A DNA stretch of 64,000 nucleotides from Arcobacter roscoffensis. GTDB lineage: Bacteria > Campylobacterota > Campylobacteria > Campylobacterales > Arcobacteraceae. Each line of letters begins with the position of its first letter. Position 1 is the stretch's first letter. This document shows positions 27,591-36,833 of this stretch, one piece after another. Location: contig NZ_CP100595.1 in assembly GCF_024267655.1 (NCBI RefSeq), positions 186,001 through 250,000 on the forward strand, read 5' to 3'. The translations under genes were made by a program, and so were the position numbers. Below the pieces are notes generated by a model, which saw only the letters and a program-made list of their open reading frames with translations, was not told where the DNA came from and ran no database searches.

Positions 27591-30131
27591 TTAATTTTTA
27601 TTTAACTCTATTGTAAATAAAGCACCTTTATACTCTTTTTCTTCATGTATGAAGCTGTTGTTCTCTACTTTTAAATTGCCTTTCATAGTTTTATGTACCA
27701 TTTGTTTACTCATATATAAACCAATTCCAGTACCTTGTGTTTGGTGTTTTGTAGTAAAATATGGCTCAAATACTTTTGGAATAATTTTTTCATCAATTCC
27801 TTTTGCATTATCTTGTATTTGTATAAAAACACTATTTTTTTCTTCATATATATTTATCAAAATTAGTTTTTCATAATCTTTATTTTCAAGTGCATCTTTT
27901 GCATTGTTCAAGATATTTATTAAAACCTGTATAAGCTCATTTTCATGGGTTGTTATCTCCACATCTTTTACATTTAAAACTATCTCAATATCATTGTTTT
28001 TAAATTGAGCATCAATTAGATTTAGAGTTTTAGAAACAAGTTGTTTTGTTTTAAATGAAAAAGCAGGTTTATTTCTATTTAAAAAGTTTCTAAAATCATC
28101 AATTGTATTTGATAAATATTTTGCAGATGTTACAATCTGATCAATACAATCATCAAACTCTTTGTCATCTAAGCTATTTAGTTCTTTTTTAAACTTCATT
28201 CCTGTTGCAGTTATAGTAATTAAAGATAGAGGTTGTCTCCATTGATGAGCAATATTTCCCATCATTTCACCCATAGCTGCAAGTTTTGCTTGTTGGTTCA
28301 TAACTTGGTTTTGTTCATTGTTTTTCTTTATTTCATCTGCAACTTTTTTTCTTAGGTTTTCATTTAATTTTTTAAGAAGAACTTGTCTGTAAATCAAGAA
28401 AACTAAAAAAAGTATTATAAATATTAAAGCAATAATTTTAAATAAAAGGTTATAGTCAAAACCTCTTTCATAATTAACAGAAATCCAATTATTTAAAATG
28501 GCTTGTTTTTTTGTATTCTCAATACTGTTTATTGCTTTTTCAAAAATTGATTTAAGTTGTGGTATATCATTTCTAGTTCCTATACTTAGACTCCAAGTTT
28601 CTTCAAACTTACCACTAATTTTTAGTTGACCTATATACTCTTTTTGTATATGGTATCCAACTGTTCCAAGGCTACCAATAAATCCATAAACTTCATCGTT
28701 TTGTATCTTTTCAAGTCCTTCTTCAATGTTTTCTACTTCAATGATATTTAAATACGGATATTTGTATTTTAAGATATTTGCATATGCATAGTCTTTAACA
28801 ATTGCAAGTTGTTTCCCCTTTAAATCAGAGATTGTATTTACAAAGGGGTTGTTAAGTTTTGAAGCAACTACCACCGGTATTTCTAAATAAGGCTTTGTAA
28901 AGTCTAAAAATAGTTTTCTATCTTCAGTTGGCATTATCAAAGAGAAAATATCACATAATCTTTTTTTACCAAGTTCTAAAGATTCACTCCAGCTTTTTGT
29001 TGGAATTAGTTCTATTTTTGTATTTATTTTATTTTCTATCAGTTTTATAAAATCAGCTGAAATTCCTATGTGTTTACCATCTTCAATACTTTCAAAAGGC
29101 ATCCAACTAGGATCAATACACATTTTTATTGTTTTCATTTCTTGTAGAATTTGAAGTTCTTTTTTTGTAAGGGTATTTTTACTTTTAATATGTTCTTGAT
29201 AAATTAAATCATCAATATCTAAAGGTTTTTCAATCAGTCCCATAACTCTATATGTATTTTCTATTAATGCAATTTTTTCTTTAGTAATAGGACCTATTTT
29301 CCCATCTTTGTTATAAACAAGTTTTTTCATTTCTTTTGCTTCAAAAAGAAGACTTTCTAAACTTTTGTTTTGAGGGTTGTAGTTTTCAAAGATAATTTTT
29401 GCTGTTTCATTTATATTATCAAAAGCATATTCCCATCCTTTTATACTAGCTTCGTAGAAGTTCCTAACTGTAGTTGGATTATTTTGGGCAAACTCTTTTG
29501 ATGTGAAGATTAGTTCTTCATAAAAATCAAAACCATAATCCTTTGGATGAAATATTCTTGCTTCATAACCTAACTCTTTTAGTAAAAAAGGCTCATTTGT
29601 AGTATATGCTTGTACAAAGTCCGTGTTATTATTTATCAAGTCTTTTACATCAAAAGTATGCTCTACAAAAGTAATTTCATTTGTAGATACATTTTTACTT
29701 GCAAGCATAGCTTGTAAAGTTGCAAATCTTTGTTTGTTATTTACAGTCATAATTCTTTTATTTTTGATATCCTCTAAAGAATTAATACGCGAGTTTGCTA
29801 ATGCCAAAAGCATCAAAGGTGAAGATTGAAAAATAGAGCCAATTAAGACTATTTCTTTACCGTTTGATTTATCAATAATTAGTGAGCTTGAACCTGTTCC
29901 AAAGTCTGATTTTTTTGTTAATACTCTATTTGTTAAGTTTGTTTTAGCTGTATATTTATGAAAGCTTACATTCAAGCCAGTATTTTTATAAAAGCCTTTC
30001 TCTTTTGCCATATAAAAGCCAGCAAATTGAAATTGGTCATGCCACATAAGCTGTATAGAAATATCACTTTTTTCATTTGCATATAAAAAAGAGTAAAAAA
30101 AAGTCAAAAGTATTAAAACTATTTTTTTCAT
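27591..30131 (-). CDS. sensor histidine kinase with two periplasmic binding-protein domains
   Basis: An 846-residue membrane sensor. A signal peptide (1-18) precedes an NMT1/THI5-like binding-protein domain (about 20-310; SIQLMWHDQFQFAGFYMAKEKGFY is the family start). A second, SBP_bac_3-type domain follows (about 335-555; IKMCIDPSWMPFES). Then comes one transmembrane helix (562-581), a dimerisation/phosphoacceptor region (AMGEMMGNIAHQWRQPL, H629) and a HATPase domain ending around 845 (GIDEKIIPKVFEPYFTTKHQTQGTGIGLYMSK). Ligands of both domains are unknown; the THI5-like fold suggests a pyrimidine or amine-like compound. No response regulator is adjacent. It ends four bases from the convergent M50 gene. 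Confidence 0.88.
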   Translation of the reverse strand: MKKIVLILLTFFYSFLYANEKSDISIQLMWHDQFQFAGFYMAKEKGFYKNTGLNVSFHKYTAKTNLTNRVLTKKSDFGTGSSSLIIDKSNGKEIVLIGSIFQSSPLMLLALANSRINSLEDIKNKRIMTVNNKQRFATLQAMLASKNVSTNEITFVEHTFDVKDLINNNTDFVQAYTTNEPFLLKELGYEARIFHPKDYGFDFYEELIFTSKEFAQNNPTTVRNFYEASIKGWEYAFDNINETAKIIFENYNPQNKSLESLLFEAKEMKKLVYNKDGKIGPITKEKIALIENTYRVMGLIEKPLDIDDLIYQEHIKSKNTLTKKELQILQEMKTIKMCIDPSWMPFESIEDGKHIGISADFIKLIENKINTKIELIPTKSWSESLELGKKRLCDIFSLIMPTEDRKLFLDFTKPYLEIPVVVASKLNNPFVNTISDLKGKQLAIVKDYAYANILKYKYPYLNIIEVENIEEGLEKIQNDEVYGFIGSLGTVGYHIQKEYIGQLKISGKFEETWSLSIGTRNDIPQLKSIFEKAINSIENTKKQAILNNWISVNYERGFDYNLLFKIIALIFIILFLVFLIYRQVLLKKLNENLRKKVADEIKKNNEQNQVMNQQAKLAAMGEMMGNIAHQWRQPLSLITITATGMKFKKELNSLDDKEFDDCIDQIVTSAKYLSNTIDDFRNFLNRNKPAFSFKTKQLVSKTLNLIDAQFKNNDIEIVLNVKDVEITTHENELIQVLINILNNAKDALENKDYEKLILINIYEEKNSVFIQIQDNAKGIDEKIIPKVFEPYFTTKHQTQGTGIGLYMSKQMVHKTMKGNLKVENNSFIHEEKEYKGALFTIELNKN

Positions 30132-30330
30132 AGCAAAGCCTAAATGTTTTATTTATATTTTACCTAGTTTATAGTGTTTTAGATTAAATTTTTATATAAA
30201 TTTTATTTATATAAAAAATATAAAGAAACATAAGCATTAAGTAATATATAAAGTTTTCAGTTTGTTTGATTAACCCATTATTATCCTTATTTTAGATAAG
30301 ATATATATAAAATTTTATAGGGAAAGTTTC

Positions 30331-30825
30331 ATGCCTAAAAAAAGAACATTTAAAGAAAAGATTTTAGATTATATTTACATCACATCAAAACAACCAATAC
30401 TTTTAAGAGATTTATTAATCGCAAATAGACAATACAATGAAGGAATGCATGTAGATCCTGCAAAGTTAGGATTTAGACTTAGACTTACAAGAGCTTATTT
30501 AGTTTATTTAGGTTTAGTTTTATCTATTATTGTTCCTATTTCATTACTTACTCATAAAACATTAGCAAAGATTGATTCTCATGTTTCTATCTTAGGAGCT
30601 ATGGCAATAACAGCAGCAATTTTTATTGGCTTTAATTTTTTTAGATCAAGAATGAGAGATTCTATTAGTTTACTTCTTATTAAAAGATCATGGAAGTTGC
30701 ATTTTCCTTTATTTCCTTATGAAGATTACTCAAAAAAAATAGAAGAAATTTTTGAAAAGTCACTAAAAGATGAAGTTTCAAAAAGAGATTTAGAAAGATA
30801 TATTTTAGATAATTTAAGTGAATAA
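30331..30825 (+). CDS. conserved membrane protein, unknown
   Basis: A 164-residue protein with a basic N-terminus (MPKKRTFKEK), two hydrophobic helices at about 54-72 and 86-102 (YLVYLGLVLSIIVPISLL; ILGAMAITAAIFIGFNFF), and a cytoplasmic helical tail (SKKIEEIFEKSL..SKRDLERYIL). AGGGA lies upstream of the ATG. No function is recognised. Its stop is inside a terminator hairpin shared with the Kunitz gene. Confidence 0.7.
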   Translation: MPKKRTFKEKILDYIYITSKQPILLRDLLIANRQYNEGMHVDPAKLGFRLRLTRAYLVYLGLVLSIIVPISLLTHKTLAKIDSHVSILGAMAITAAIFIGFNFFRSRMRDSISLLLIKRSWKLHFPLFPYEDYSKKIEEIFEKSLKDEVSKRDLERYILDNLSE

Positions 30826-30852
30826 GTGTAAGATTTTACTTACACTTTTTTT
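30824..30852. terminator. bidirectional terminator
   Basis: The stem AAGTGTAAG (30824-30832) pairs with CTTACACTT (30839-30847), loop ATTTTA, then a T run. It overlaps the stop codons of both convergent genes. Confidence 0.75.
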
Positions 30853-31078
30853 CACATTCATTTAAAGATTCAAAAGGAATATTTCCTCCACATCCTCCCC
30901 AAATAAACTGCTTACATTTTTTTTCATTTTGGTCAAAATAATATTTTGAGAACATTGCTTTACACATTCCAGTTTTTGGAAGTTCATAGCATTTACTATC
31001 AAGTTTTACCTCTTTTGTGGAACTACAAGCACTAAAACCTAAAACTATTAAGATAGAAAATATGATATTTTTGTACAT
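30836..31078 (-). CDS. lipoprotein with a Kunitz/BPTI-type inhibitor domain
   Basis: An 80-residue protein with a hydrophobic signal and lipobox-like FSAC (Cys18). The mature part has six Cys (30, 39, 55, 63, 75, 79) with spacings 8-15-7-11-3. This matches the Kunitz/BPTI pattern of 8-15-7-12-3 closely, along with the hallmark region C-x-QFIWGGCGGN (aromatic, Gly-Gly-Cys-Gly, Asn). The residue after the second Cys is Lys40 (GMCKAM), the same P1 position and residue as in BPTI, implying inhibition of trypsin-like proteases. Kunitz domains are chiefly eukaryotic. The lipid anchor would place it in the cell envelope. Inhibitory activity is inferred, not shown. Confidence 0.85.
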   Translation of the reverse strand: MYKNIIFSILIVLGFSACSSTKEVKLDSKCYELPKTGMCKAMFSKYYFDQNEKKCKQFIWGGCGGNIPFESLNECEKKCK

Positions 31079-31153
31079 GAAAGAAAGCCTTTTTATAATT
31101 TTTATGTTAGTATATATGTTACAACAAATTTCATTATATAAAGTTGGTGCAAC

Positions 31154-32230
31154 TTGATTTTCGACAAATTTACAAACGGATATGTATTTACGTTGGGCGC
31201 AGAGTTAGAACTAAGAATTCTTAATGCTGATGATTTAAACTGTGCAAATGAGTACGACTATTTCAAAGAAAATATTTCTGCAAGATTTAAAGACAATATT
31301 ACTTCTGAATTTTTGCAATGTATGCTAGAAATAAACACACCTGTATTTAATAATTTATCAGATTTGATTAAATACTTTAAAGAAATTACTTTAGAATTAA
31401 ATAGTTTAGCATCTAAGAAAAACTTACTTCTTCAATCAAGTGGTTCAAGTGCTTTAAAACAAGAGCATTTAGAATTATCTTCAAATAAAAGATACCAAGA
31501 ACTATCAAATGAACACAAAATACTTTTAGATGATTTTTCAATATGTGGTTTACATGTGCATGTGGGCTTCAAAAATTTTGATAAGGCTTTGAAAGCTTAT
31601 AATTTTTCACTTTCATATATGCCTATATTTCTTGCTTTATCAGCTTCATCTGTTTACTCAAATGGTCAAGATACGGGTATTCACTCTTATAGAACAAAGG
31701 TTTTTGATAGGCTTCCAAAAGCTTCAATACCTGAATACTTTACTAGTTATACTCAAATGAAAAATGTATATAATGTACTGTATAAAACAGAGGTAATACA
31801 AAGTGAAAAAGATGTTTGGTGGGATGTGAGAATTCAGCCAAGCTTTAAAACTATTGAGTTTAGAGTTTGTGATGCTATAAATGATTTTGATAGATTAGAG
31901 ATAATTATAGGATTATTTAGAGGAATATGTAAACTCTCTCAATTAAAAGAGGTTTCTTTTGAGCCTATGCAAGTTTTAAAACAAAATATGTGGAAAGCTT
32001 CAAGGTACTCAATGAATGCAAACTTTATTTGTAAAAGTCAACAAAAAACTATAAGAGAAGTTACAAATAAACTAATAGATGAACTTTATGAACATCATAT
32101 TATAAGTGATGAATTCATGGATAAAGCAAGAGAAATTGTAAGTAAAAACTCAATTGCACAAGATATGATAGAAATTTATGAAAAAACAAATGACTTAAGA
32201 GAAGTAGAAAAAATAGGAGTGATTAAATGA
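31154..32230 (+). CDS. glutamate-cysteine ligase family 2 (YbdK-like carboxylate-amine ligase)
   Basis: A 358-residue enzyme of the GCS2 family, which joins glutamate to an amine or cysteine using ATP. The start is TTG at 31154; an in-frame stop lies five codons upstream and no earlier start exists. Motifs are FTLGAELELRIL near the start, LDDFSICGLHVHVGF (metal-binding His), and VWWDVRIQPSFKTIEFRVCDA (substrate Arg, acidic metal ligand). Its stop overlaps the next gene's start (TAAATGA-type), so it is coupled with the gamma-glutamyltransferase. Whether the acceptor is cysteine or another amine cannot be told from sequence. Confidence 0.85.
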   Translation: MIFDKFTNGYVFTLGAELELRILNADDLNCANEYDYFKENISARFKDNITSEFLQCMLEINTPVFNNLSDLIKYFKEITLELNSLASKKNLLLQSSGSSALKQEHLELSSNKRYQELSNEHKILLDDFSICGLHVHVGFKNFDKALKAYNFSLSYMPIFLALSASSVYSNGQDTGIHSYRTKVFDRLPKASIPEYFTSYTQMKNVYNVLYKTEVIQSEKDVWWDVRIQPSFKTIEFRVCDAINDFDRLEIIIGLFRGICKLSQLKEVSFEPMQVLKQNMWKASRYSMNANFICKSQQKTIREVTNKLIDELYEHHIISDEFMDKAREIVSKNSIAQDMIEIYEKTNDLREVEKIGVIK

Positions 32231-33747
32231 AAGGCGTAGTCTCAGCAGGGGATACAAACTCAGCTCAAGCAGGAGCTGATATATTAAAACAAGGTGGAAA
32301 TGCCTATGATGCAGCACTTGCAGTAATGCTTGCAGCACCTTTAACAGAACCTTTGTTTACAAGTCTTGGAGGAGGGGGATTTCTTCTTGGACTTGAAAAA
32401 GGCAAAAAGCCTGAACTTTATGATTTTTTTGTACAAGTTCCAAAAAAAAGAGTGGAAGAACCAGAGTTTTATCCAATATATGTAGATTTTGGAGCAGCTG
32501 TTCAAGAGTTTCATATAGGAGCTGGAAGTGTAGCTATTCCAGGACTTGTTGAAGGTATTTATCAAGTACATAAAGATAAAGGAACACTTCCTTTATCTGA
32601 GATAATCAAACCAGCAGTTAAATACGCAAGAGAGGGTGTATATCTATCTTCTATGCAAGCAAGTTTTGTAAAACTTCTAGAGCCAATTTTCACATCTACT
32701 AAATCCTCTATGGATGTATATGGGGTAGATGATAAAAATCTAATTGATGAAACACATCTATTTAAAAACCCAGCATATGCTGATTTTTTAGAAGCCTTTG
32801 CAAAAGAGGGAAGTAAAGTTTTCTATGAAGGGGTAGTTGCTGATGAAATAGAGAAAATCATGAAAGACAATGATGGACTTATTTTAAAAGAAGATTTAAA
32901 AAACTATCAATGTATTAAAAGAGAGCCTATTGATTTTAACTATAAAGGTTATGAAATAGTTACAAACCCACCGCCAAGTGGAGGAGGAATACTAATAGCC
33001 TTTACCATGAAAATACTTGAAAAGTATGACCTAAAAGATTTTAGAAGTTTAGAGTATGTAAAAGGAATGATTGAGGCTTTTAATACTACAAGTGATTTTA
33101 GACGTGAACATGTAGATGAGTTTTTACATGATGAAAAACTAAAAGATATTTTACAAAATGATAGACTTATCAAAAACTACTGTACTACTATGCACTCAAG
33201 ACTTAATCTATGGGGAAATACAACGCACCTATCAGTAATTGATGAGTTAGGAAATGCTGTATCAGTTACTACTACAAATGGCGAGGGTTCAGGTCATGTA
33301 ATACCAAGTTCTGGAATCATGCTAAATAATATGATGGGAGAAGAGGACTTAAACCCTCATGGTTGGTTTGCATGGGAAGAAGGACTTAGACTTCCATCAA
33401 TGATGGCACCAACAGCAGTACTAAAAGATGGAAAACCAGAGCTTATATTAGGAAGTGCAGGAAGTAATAGAATACGATCAGCTATAACTCAAACTATTGT
33501 TAATAATCTTGATTATGGCAAAAGCTTGCATGAGAGTATAAATAGTCCAAGAATACACTTTGAAAAAGGAAGTGTTTGTATGGAGCCTGATTGTTCACAA
33601 GCTATACGAGATGAGTTAGAAAAACACTATAAACTTCAATACTTTGATGATTTAAATGTATTTTTTGGTGGAGTTCAAGCTGTTGATGGAAACCTAAATG
33701 GTGGTTGTGATAGTAGACGTGGTGCTGCTGTAATAAAAGTGGATTAA
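32227..33747 (+). CDS. gamma-glutamyltransferase family protein
   Basis: An Ntn-hydrolase-type gamma-glutamyltransferase of 506 residues. The N-terminal half has KGVVSAGDTNSAQAGADIL and GGNAYDAALAVMLA. The autocleavage/catalytic Thr is T332 in NTTHLSVID, and the small-subunit part has SSGIMLNN and GSAGSNRIRSAI. The protein has no signal peptide and is shorter than the secreted enzymes, so it is probably cytoplasmic. It is translationally coupled to a GCS2-type ligase, which suggests paired making and breaking of a gamma-glutamyl bond. The true acceptor or donor is unknown. Confidence 0.88.
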   Translation: MKGVVSAGDTNSAQAGADILKQGGNAYDAALAVMLAAPLTEPLFTSLGGGGFLLGLEKGKKPELYDFFVQVPKKRVEEPEFYPIYVDFGAAVQEFHIGAGSVAIPGLVEGIYQVHKDKGTLPLSEIIKPAVKYAREGVYLSSMQASFVKLLEPIFTSTKSSMDVYGVDDKNLIDETHLFKNPAYADFLEAFAKEGSKVFYEGVVADEIEKIMKDNDGLILKEDLKNYQCIKREPIDFNYKGYEIVTNPPPSGGGILIAFTMKILEKYDLKDFRSLEYVKGMIEAFNTTSDFRREHVDEFLHDEKLKDILQNDRLIKNYCTTMHSRLNLWGNTTHLSVIDELGNAVSVTTTNGEGSGHVIPSSGIMLNNMMGEEDLNPHGWFAWEEGLRLPSMMAPTAVLKDGKPELILGSAGSNRIRSAITQTIVNNLDYGKSLHESINSPRIHFEKGSVCMEPDCSQAIRDELEKHYKLQYFDDLNVFFGGVQAVDGNLNGGCDSRRGAAVIKVD

Positions 33748-33756
33748 ATTTGAAAA

Positions 33757-33785
33757 CAAAAGCTATCTATCATAAATAGCTTTTG
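33757..33785. terminator. bidirectional terminator between the gamma-glutamyltransferase and MnmD-like genes
   Basis: The stem CAAAAGCTAT (33757-33766) pairs with ATAGCTTTTG (33776-33785) around a nine-base loop. It overlaps the last codons of the MnmD-like gene. Confidence 0.65.
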
Positions 33786-34521
33786 CCTCTTTGTTTCTTT
33801 GTTTTTTTAGTTCCATATCTATGTACTTTCCAATATCATCTTGGCTTTGTTTAAAAGCTAAAGTAATCTTTCTTTTTACTGGAATATGTTGATAGATAAG
33901 GTAACCAGCTTCATAAAGTGATAACCTTATTGGTGTGGCTATTGCATAAGTAGATAAAATAGAGTCTTGTTTTGAGATTCTAAAAATATCATCAAAATAC
34001 TCTTTTGTCCAAAGCTCCATATTTACCTCACTTGAAAAAGCATCTTGGTAAACTATATCAAAAAACTCTTTTTCAAAGCTTCTAATATACTCTCTTGCAT
34101 CACCTATAAAAACCTCTATTTTTATATCTCCATCTTCATAAAAGTTCTTAAGGCTCACTTCTTTGATGATGTGCTTTATTTCATCAAACTCTTTTGGAAA
34201 CTCAAAGTTTTCTAAAGACTTTACTAAATCTCCATCAAGTTCTGGTGAGTAGATATTTACTTTATGTGAAAGCTTATTCTTTTTTATGTAGTACAAAGTA
34301 GTAAAAGTGTTGTAGCCTAAGCCAAAACAAATATCTAGGATATTTAACTCTTTTTTGTTTTTTTGAAACTCTAAAGTTGGTATGATATGTTTTGATAAAG
34401 CTTCATTTACAGCACCATCATCGATATTGTGATAGTGCTGATTGTACTTTGGTGAATAAAGGGTGTTTGACCCATCTATTGTTTTTACTATTTCTTGCAA
34501 ATTTATAGTCCGTTGTCCCAA
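33763..34521 (-). CDS. MnmD-like SAM-dependent methyltransferase
   Basis: A 252-residue protein resembling the MnmD domain (DUF752), which completes the 5-methylaminomethyl-2-thiouridine modification of tRNA wobble positions. SAM motif I is LDICFGLGYNTFTTLYYI, and YQDAFSSEVNMELWT matches the family's DAF...LWT catalytic segment. In E. coli the same activity is the N-terminal half of MnmC; here it is separate, without the FAD-dependent MnmC2 part. Its start overlaps the stop of the upstream gene by 19 bases. Confidence 0.82.
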   Translation of the reverse strand: MGQRTINLQEIVKTIDGSNTLYSPKYNQHYHNIDDGAVNEALSKHIIPTLEFQKNKKELNILDICFGLGYNTFTTLYYIKKNKLSHKVNIYSPELDGDLVKSLENFEFPKEFDEIKHIIKEVSLKNFYEDGDIKIEVFIGDAREYIRSFEKEFFDIVYQDAFSSEVNMELWTKEYFDDIFRISKQDSILSTYAIATPIRLSLYEAGYLIYQHIPVKRKITLAFKQSQDDIGKYIDMELKKQRNKEAKAIYDR

Positions 34522-34946
34522 TGGTGCATTTTTTTTGCAGTTATTGTGTTGTATTCATCAAATAAATCGATGTTGTTTACAGCTTGAAAACCAGTATTTT
34601 CTATAAGCTCCAAAAGTTCATAAATATTATCATTTGTTTTTTTCTCCAAGATGATAATATTTCCTGAGTTTTCAATAGCCTTATACATAAGCTTCAAAAT
34701 TTTATCTTTGTTTGGACAGTAAGATAAAATATCTCCTAAGATTACATACTCATACTCTCTAGCTGTTGCTCTAAGTCTTGCTGAGGTTTCATCTTCAAAC
34801 TTGATGTATTTGATGTTTCCGTCGTTTTTTTCTCTTACTTGCTCTAGGGTATTTGTAACTAAATCCAAAGAGTTATCCACATGTAAAATAGCGATATTTG
34901 GATAATCAGCAAATAACTCTTTGAAAAGCTCTAGCTTTTTACTCAA
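34503..34946 (-). CDS. methyltransferase-like protein, unknown substrate
   Basis: A 147-residue protein. The middle (EYEYVILGDILSYCPNKDKILKLMYKAIENSGNIIILEKK) has the strand-helix-strand layout of the second half of a class I methyltransferase, but the N-terminal glycine motif is weak. It could be a degenerate or binding-only member. It lies between luxS (three bases upstream) and the MnmD-like gene (19-base overlap), so the three form one operon. Confidence 0.65.
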   Translation of the reverse strand: MSKKLELFKELFADYPNIAILHVDNSLDLVTNTLEQVREKNDGNIKYIKFEDETSARLRATAREYEYVILGDILSYCPNKDKILKLMYKAIENSGNIIILEKKTNDNIYELLELIENTGFQAVNNIDLFDEYNTITAKKMHHWDNGL

Positions 34947-34949
34947 AAC

Positions 34950-35465
34950 TTAGTTTCCTAGTGAGTTTAGTTTCTCTTCTGATAAAAATAACTCTTTGTT
35001 TGACATAACACCAATTTCGCTATCTAAAATATCTTGTGCGATTTGTTTTGCTTCTTCTAGTGAGTGCATTTCGTATGTACCACATTGGTATTCGTTTAGT
35101 TCTGGAATGTCATTTTGAGTTTCAACTTTTAATACATCTTCCATAGCTGCTCTCCAAGCTTTACCAACTTGCTCTTCTGATGGAGAACCTAATAAACTCA
35201 TATAAAAACCAGTTCTACAACCCATAGGAGATACATCAATAATCTCAACTGTATCAGAGTTTAAATGCTCTCTAATAAATCCAGCAAAAAGGTGCTCTAA
35301 AGTGTGAATACCTTTTTCTCCTAACATCTTTTCATTTGGAACACAGAATCTTAAATCAAATACAGTGATAATATCACCAGATGGTGACTTCATTGTTTTT
35401 GCAACTCTAACTGCTGGTGCTGGCATAATTGTATGATCAACTCTAAAACTATCTAATAATGGCAT
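34950..35465 (-). CDS. luxS: S-ribosylhomocysteine lyase
   Basis: Cleaves S-ribosylhomocysteine to homocysteine and DPD, the precursor of autoinducer-2; part of the activated methyl cycle. The 171-residue protein has the metal motif H54-TLE-H58 ([11 protein letters not shown]), the catalytic Cys83 in [10 protein letters not shown], and the third metal ligand Cys in YQCGTY. The product homocysteine feeds methionine synthase. First gene of its leftward operon. Confidence 0.97.
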   Translation of the reverse strand: MPLLDSFRVDHTIMPAPAVRVAKTMKSPSGDIITVFDLRFCVPNEKMLGEKGIHTLEHLFAGFIREHLNSDTVEIIDVSPMGCRTGFYMSLLGSPSEEQVGKAWRAAMEDVLKVETQNDIPELNEYQCGTYEMHSLEEAKQIAQDILDSEIGVMSNKELFLSEEKLNSLGN

Positions 35466-35540
35466 ATTTTTTCCTTTTTGTAATTATAAATTATTCGATT
35501 TTCTAAAGAGTGATTGTATCTAAAGTTTTGTAAGTAGTAG

Positions 35541-35939
35541 CTAATTTGATTTTTTTATAGTTTCATACTTATCTAAAATCTCATTTATAAACTTAGTGGC
35601 TTTTTTCTTTTGTAAATATGTGTAAAGTATCACTAATACTACACCTATTCCATAAGTAAGTAAAATAGCTAAGATAATCAAAATAGTAAGTACCAAAGTA
35701 TCATGTAACTGTCCTTCAAGATGAAATGAAGTTGCTTTTTTTTGTTTGTCTAAAGTGATTTTACAGTTGTACTTCAAGAGTGTATCAAGATGAAGTTTTT
35801 CTATTTCAAGTGAGCTTTTATCTAGTTTTGTTTCGTACTCTTTGTCTTGAATAAGTGAAGTCTTTAACTCTTCTAAAAACTCTTGCTTTGAAAGTGTAGA
35901 GGGTAACTCTTTTTTTATACTTATATCAAATAGTCCCAT
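35541..35939 (-). CDS. conserved membrane protein, unknown
   Basis: A 132-residue protein. I chose the ATG at 35939 (MGLFDISIKK) because AAGG lies upstream at proper distance; the frame continues 12 more codons without support. The N-terminal half is charged and soluble, followed by one long or two close hydrophobic helices (about 80-110, LVLTILIILAILLTYGIGVVLVILYTYL) and a basic tail. Function unknown. It sits between luxS and the defence-like pair. Confidence 0.6.
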   Translation of the reverse strand: MGLFDISIKKELPSTLSKQEFLEELKTSLIQDKEYETKLDKSSLEIEKLHLDTLLKYNCKITLDKQKKATSFHLEGQLHDTLVLTILIILAILLTYGIGVVLVILYTYLQKKKATKFINEILDKYETIKKSN

Positions 35940-36008
35940 AAATAGCCTTGTTTTATTTTTAGTATAGCAAAACAAGATAGTAAGAGTTCAAAAAAACTGA
36001 ACATAAAA

Positions 36009-36022
36009 TATACAGCTGTATA
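36009..36022. promoter_or_regulatory. 14-bp perfect palindrome
   Basis: TATACAGCTGTATA lies in the gap between the small membrane protein gene and the HNH gene. It could be an operator for the former. The assignment rests on symmetry alone. Confidence 0.3.
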
Positions 36023-36131
36023 AAATATGAAAGTGTAAAATTAAAGCAAAACTAAATAACATTTTTACTACCATATAAATAATATAAAATAATGAAAGTA
36101 AAATATAAGAACTTAATCTATAATAATTAAT

Positions 36132-36833
36132 TTAAGATTTAGTTCTAACTCTTGAGTTTTTAGCTCTTCTCATGAGTGTATTAACTCTATCTTCATATTT
36201 ATTCGATAAACTTGTTGAAAGCTTACTTTGATATTTAACATTTTGAATATTAGAATTATGTGACAATTCAAGATCCTCTAACAAAAAATATTTATATGTA
36301 AAATAACCTTTTTTTGTTTTTTTAGAATAATGGATTACTTTTTTCTTATTTTTTATAGAAACATAATAATCAATATGTTTATAATAGTCATCCAAATTGG
36401 GATGTATAAATTTATAAAAGTTTCTATTCTTATAGTTTAGTGATATTTTTTTTAAATTTATTTTTTTTAAAAAACTAATATCAGTTTTTTTAATTCCGGC
36501 ATTACATCTTCTGCATGAAATAGAAAGGTTGTTATTAACATCAAACATAAATTCTTTAAATATAGATTTAGGGAGAATATGTTCAATATCAATTACCATA
36601 TATGTTTCTCCATGTAAGTTTTTTCTACAATAAGAACATTCATAATTCTCTTTTTCTAATAAAAAGTCTTTTATTCTTCTTTTAAACTTTTCTAGTTTAA
36701 TTTTTGTTAACTTTGAATGCTTTTTCGTATGACTCCAGGCGTCTGTATAATGAAATTTTTTTAAACTATTAATAAGTCTTACATCATCTTTTGTGTATAT
36801 AAACTTATTCTTATTTTTTTGAATCAATTTCAC
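36132..36833 (-). CDS. HNH endonuclease, partner of the adjacent ATPase
   Basis: A 233-residue basic protein with a central HNH domain: C66-x2-C69 (YECSYCRK), the DIEHILPKS metal-finger motif (D82, H85), Asn101/102 (NNL) and C107-x2-C110-N (SCRRCNAG). This layout fits HNH nucleases found next to PtuA-like ATPases in Septu-type and retron-associated defence modules. The flanks are Lys-rich and likely bind DNA. Its start overlaps the ATPase stop by 23 bases, so the two are one transcript. Confidence 0.82.
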   Translation of the reverse strand: MKLIQKNKNKFIYTKDDVRLINSLKKFHYTDAWSHTKKHSKLTKIKLEKFKRRIKDFLLEKENYECSYCRKNLHGETYMVIDIEHILPKSIFKEFMFDVNNNLSISCRRCNAGIKKTDISFLKKINLKKISLNYKNRNFYKFIHPNLDDYYKHIDYYVSIKNKKKVIHYSKKTKKGYFTYKYFLLEDLELSHNSNIQNVKYQSKLSTSLSNKYEDRVNTLMRRAKNSRVRTKS

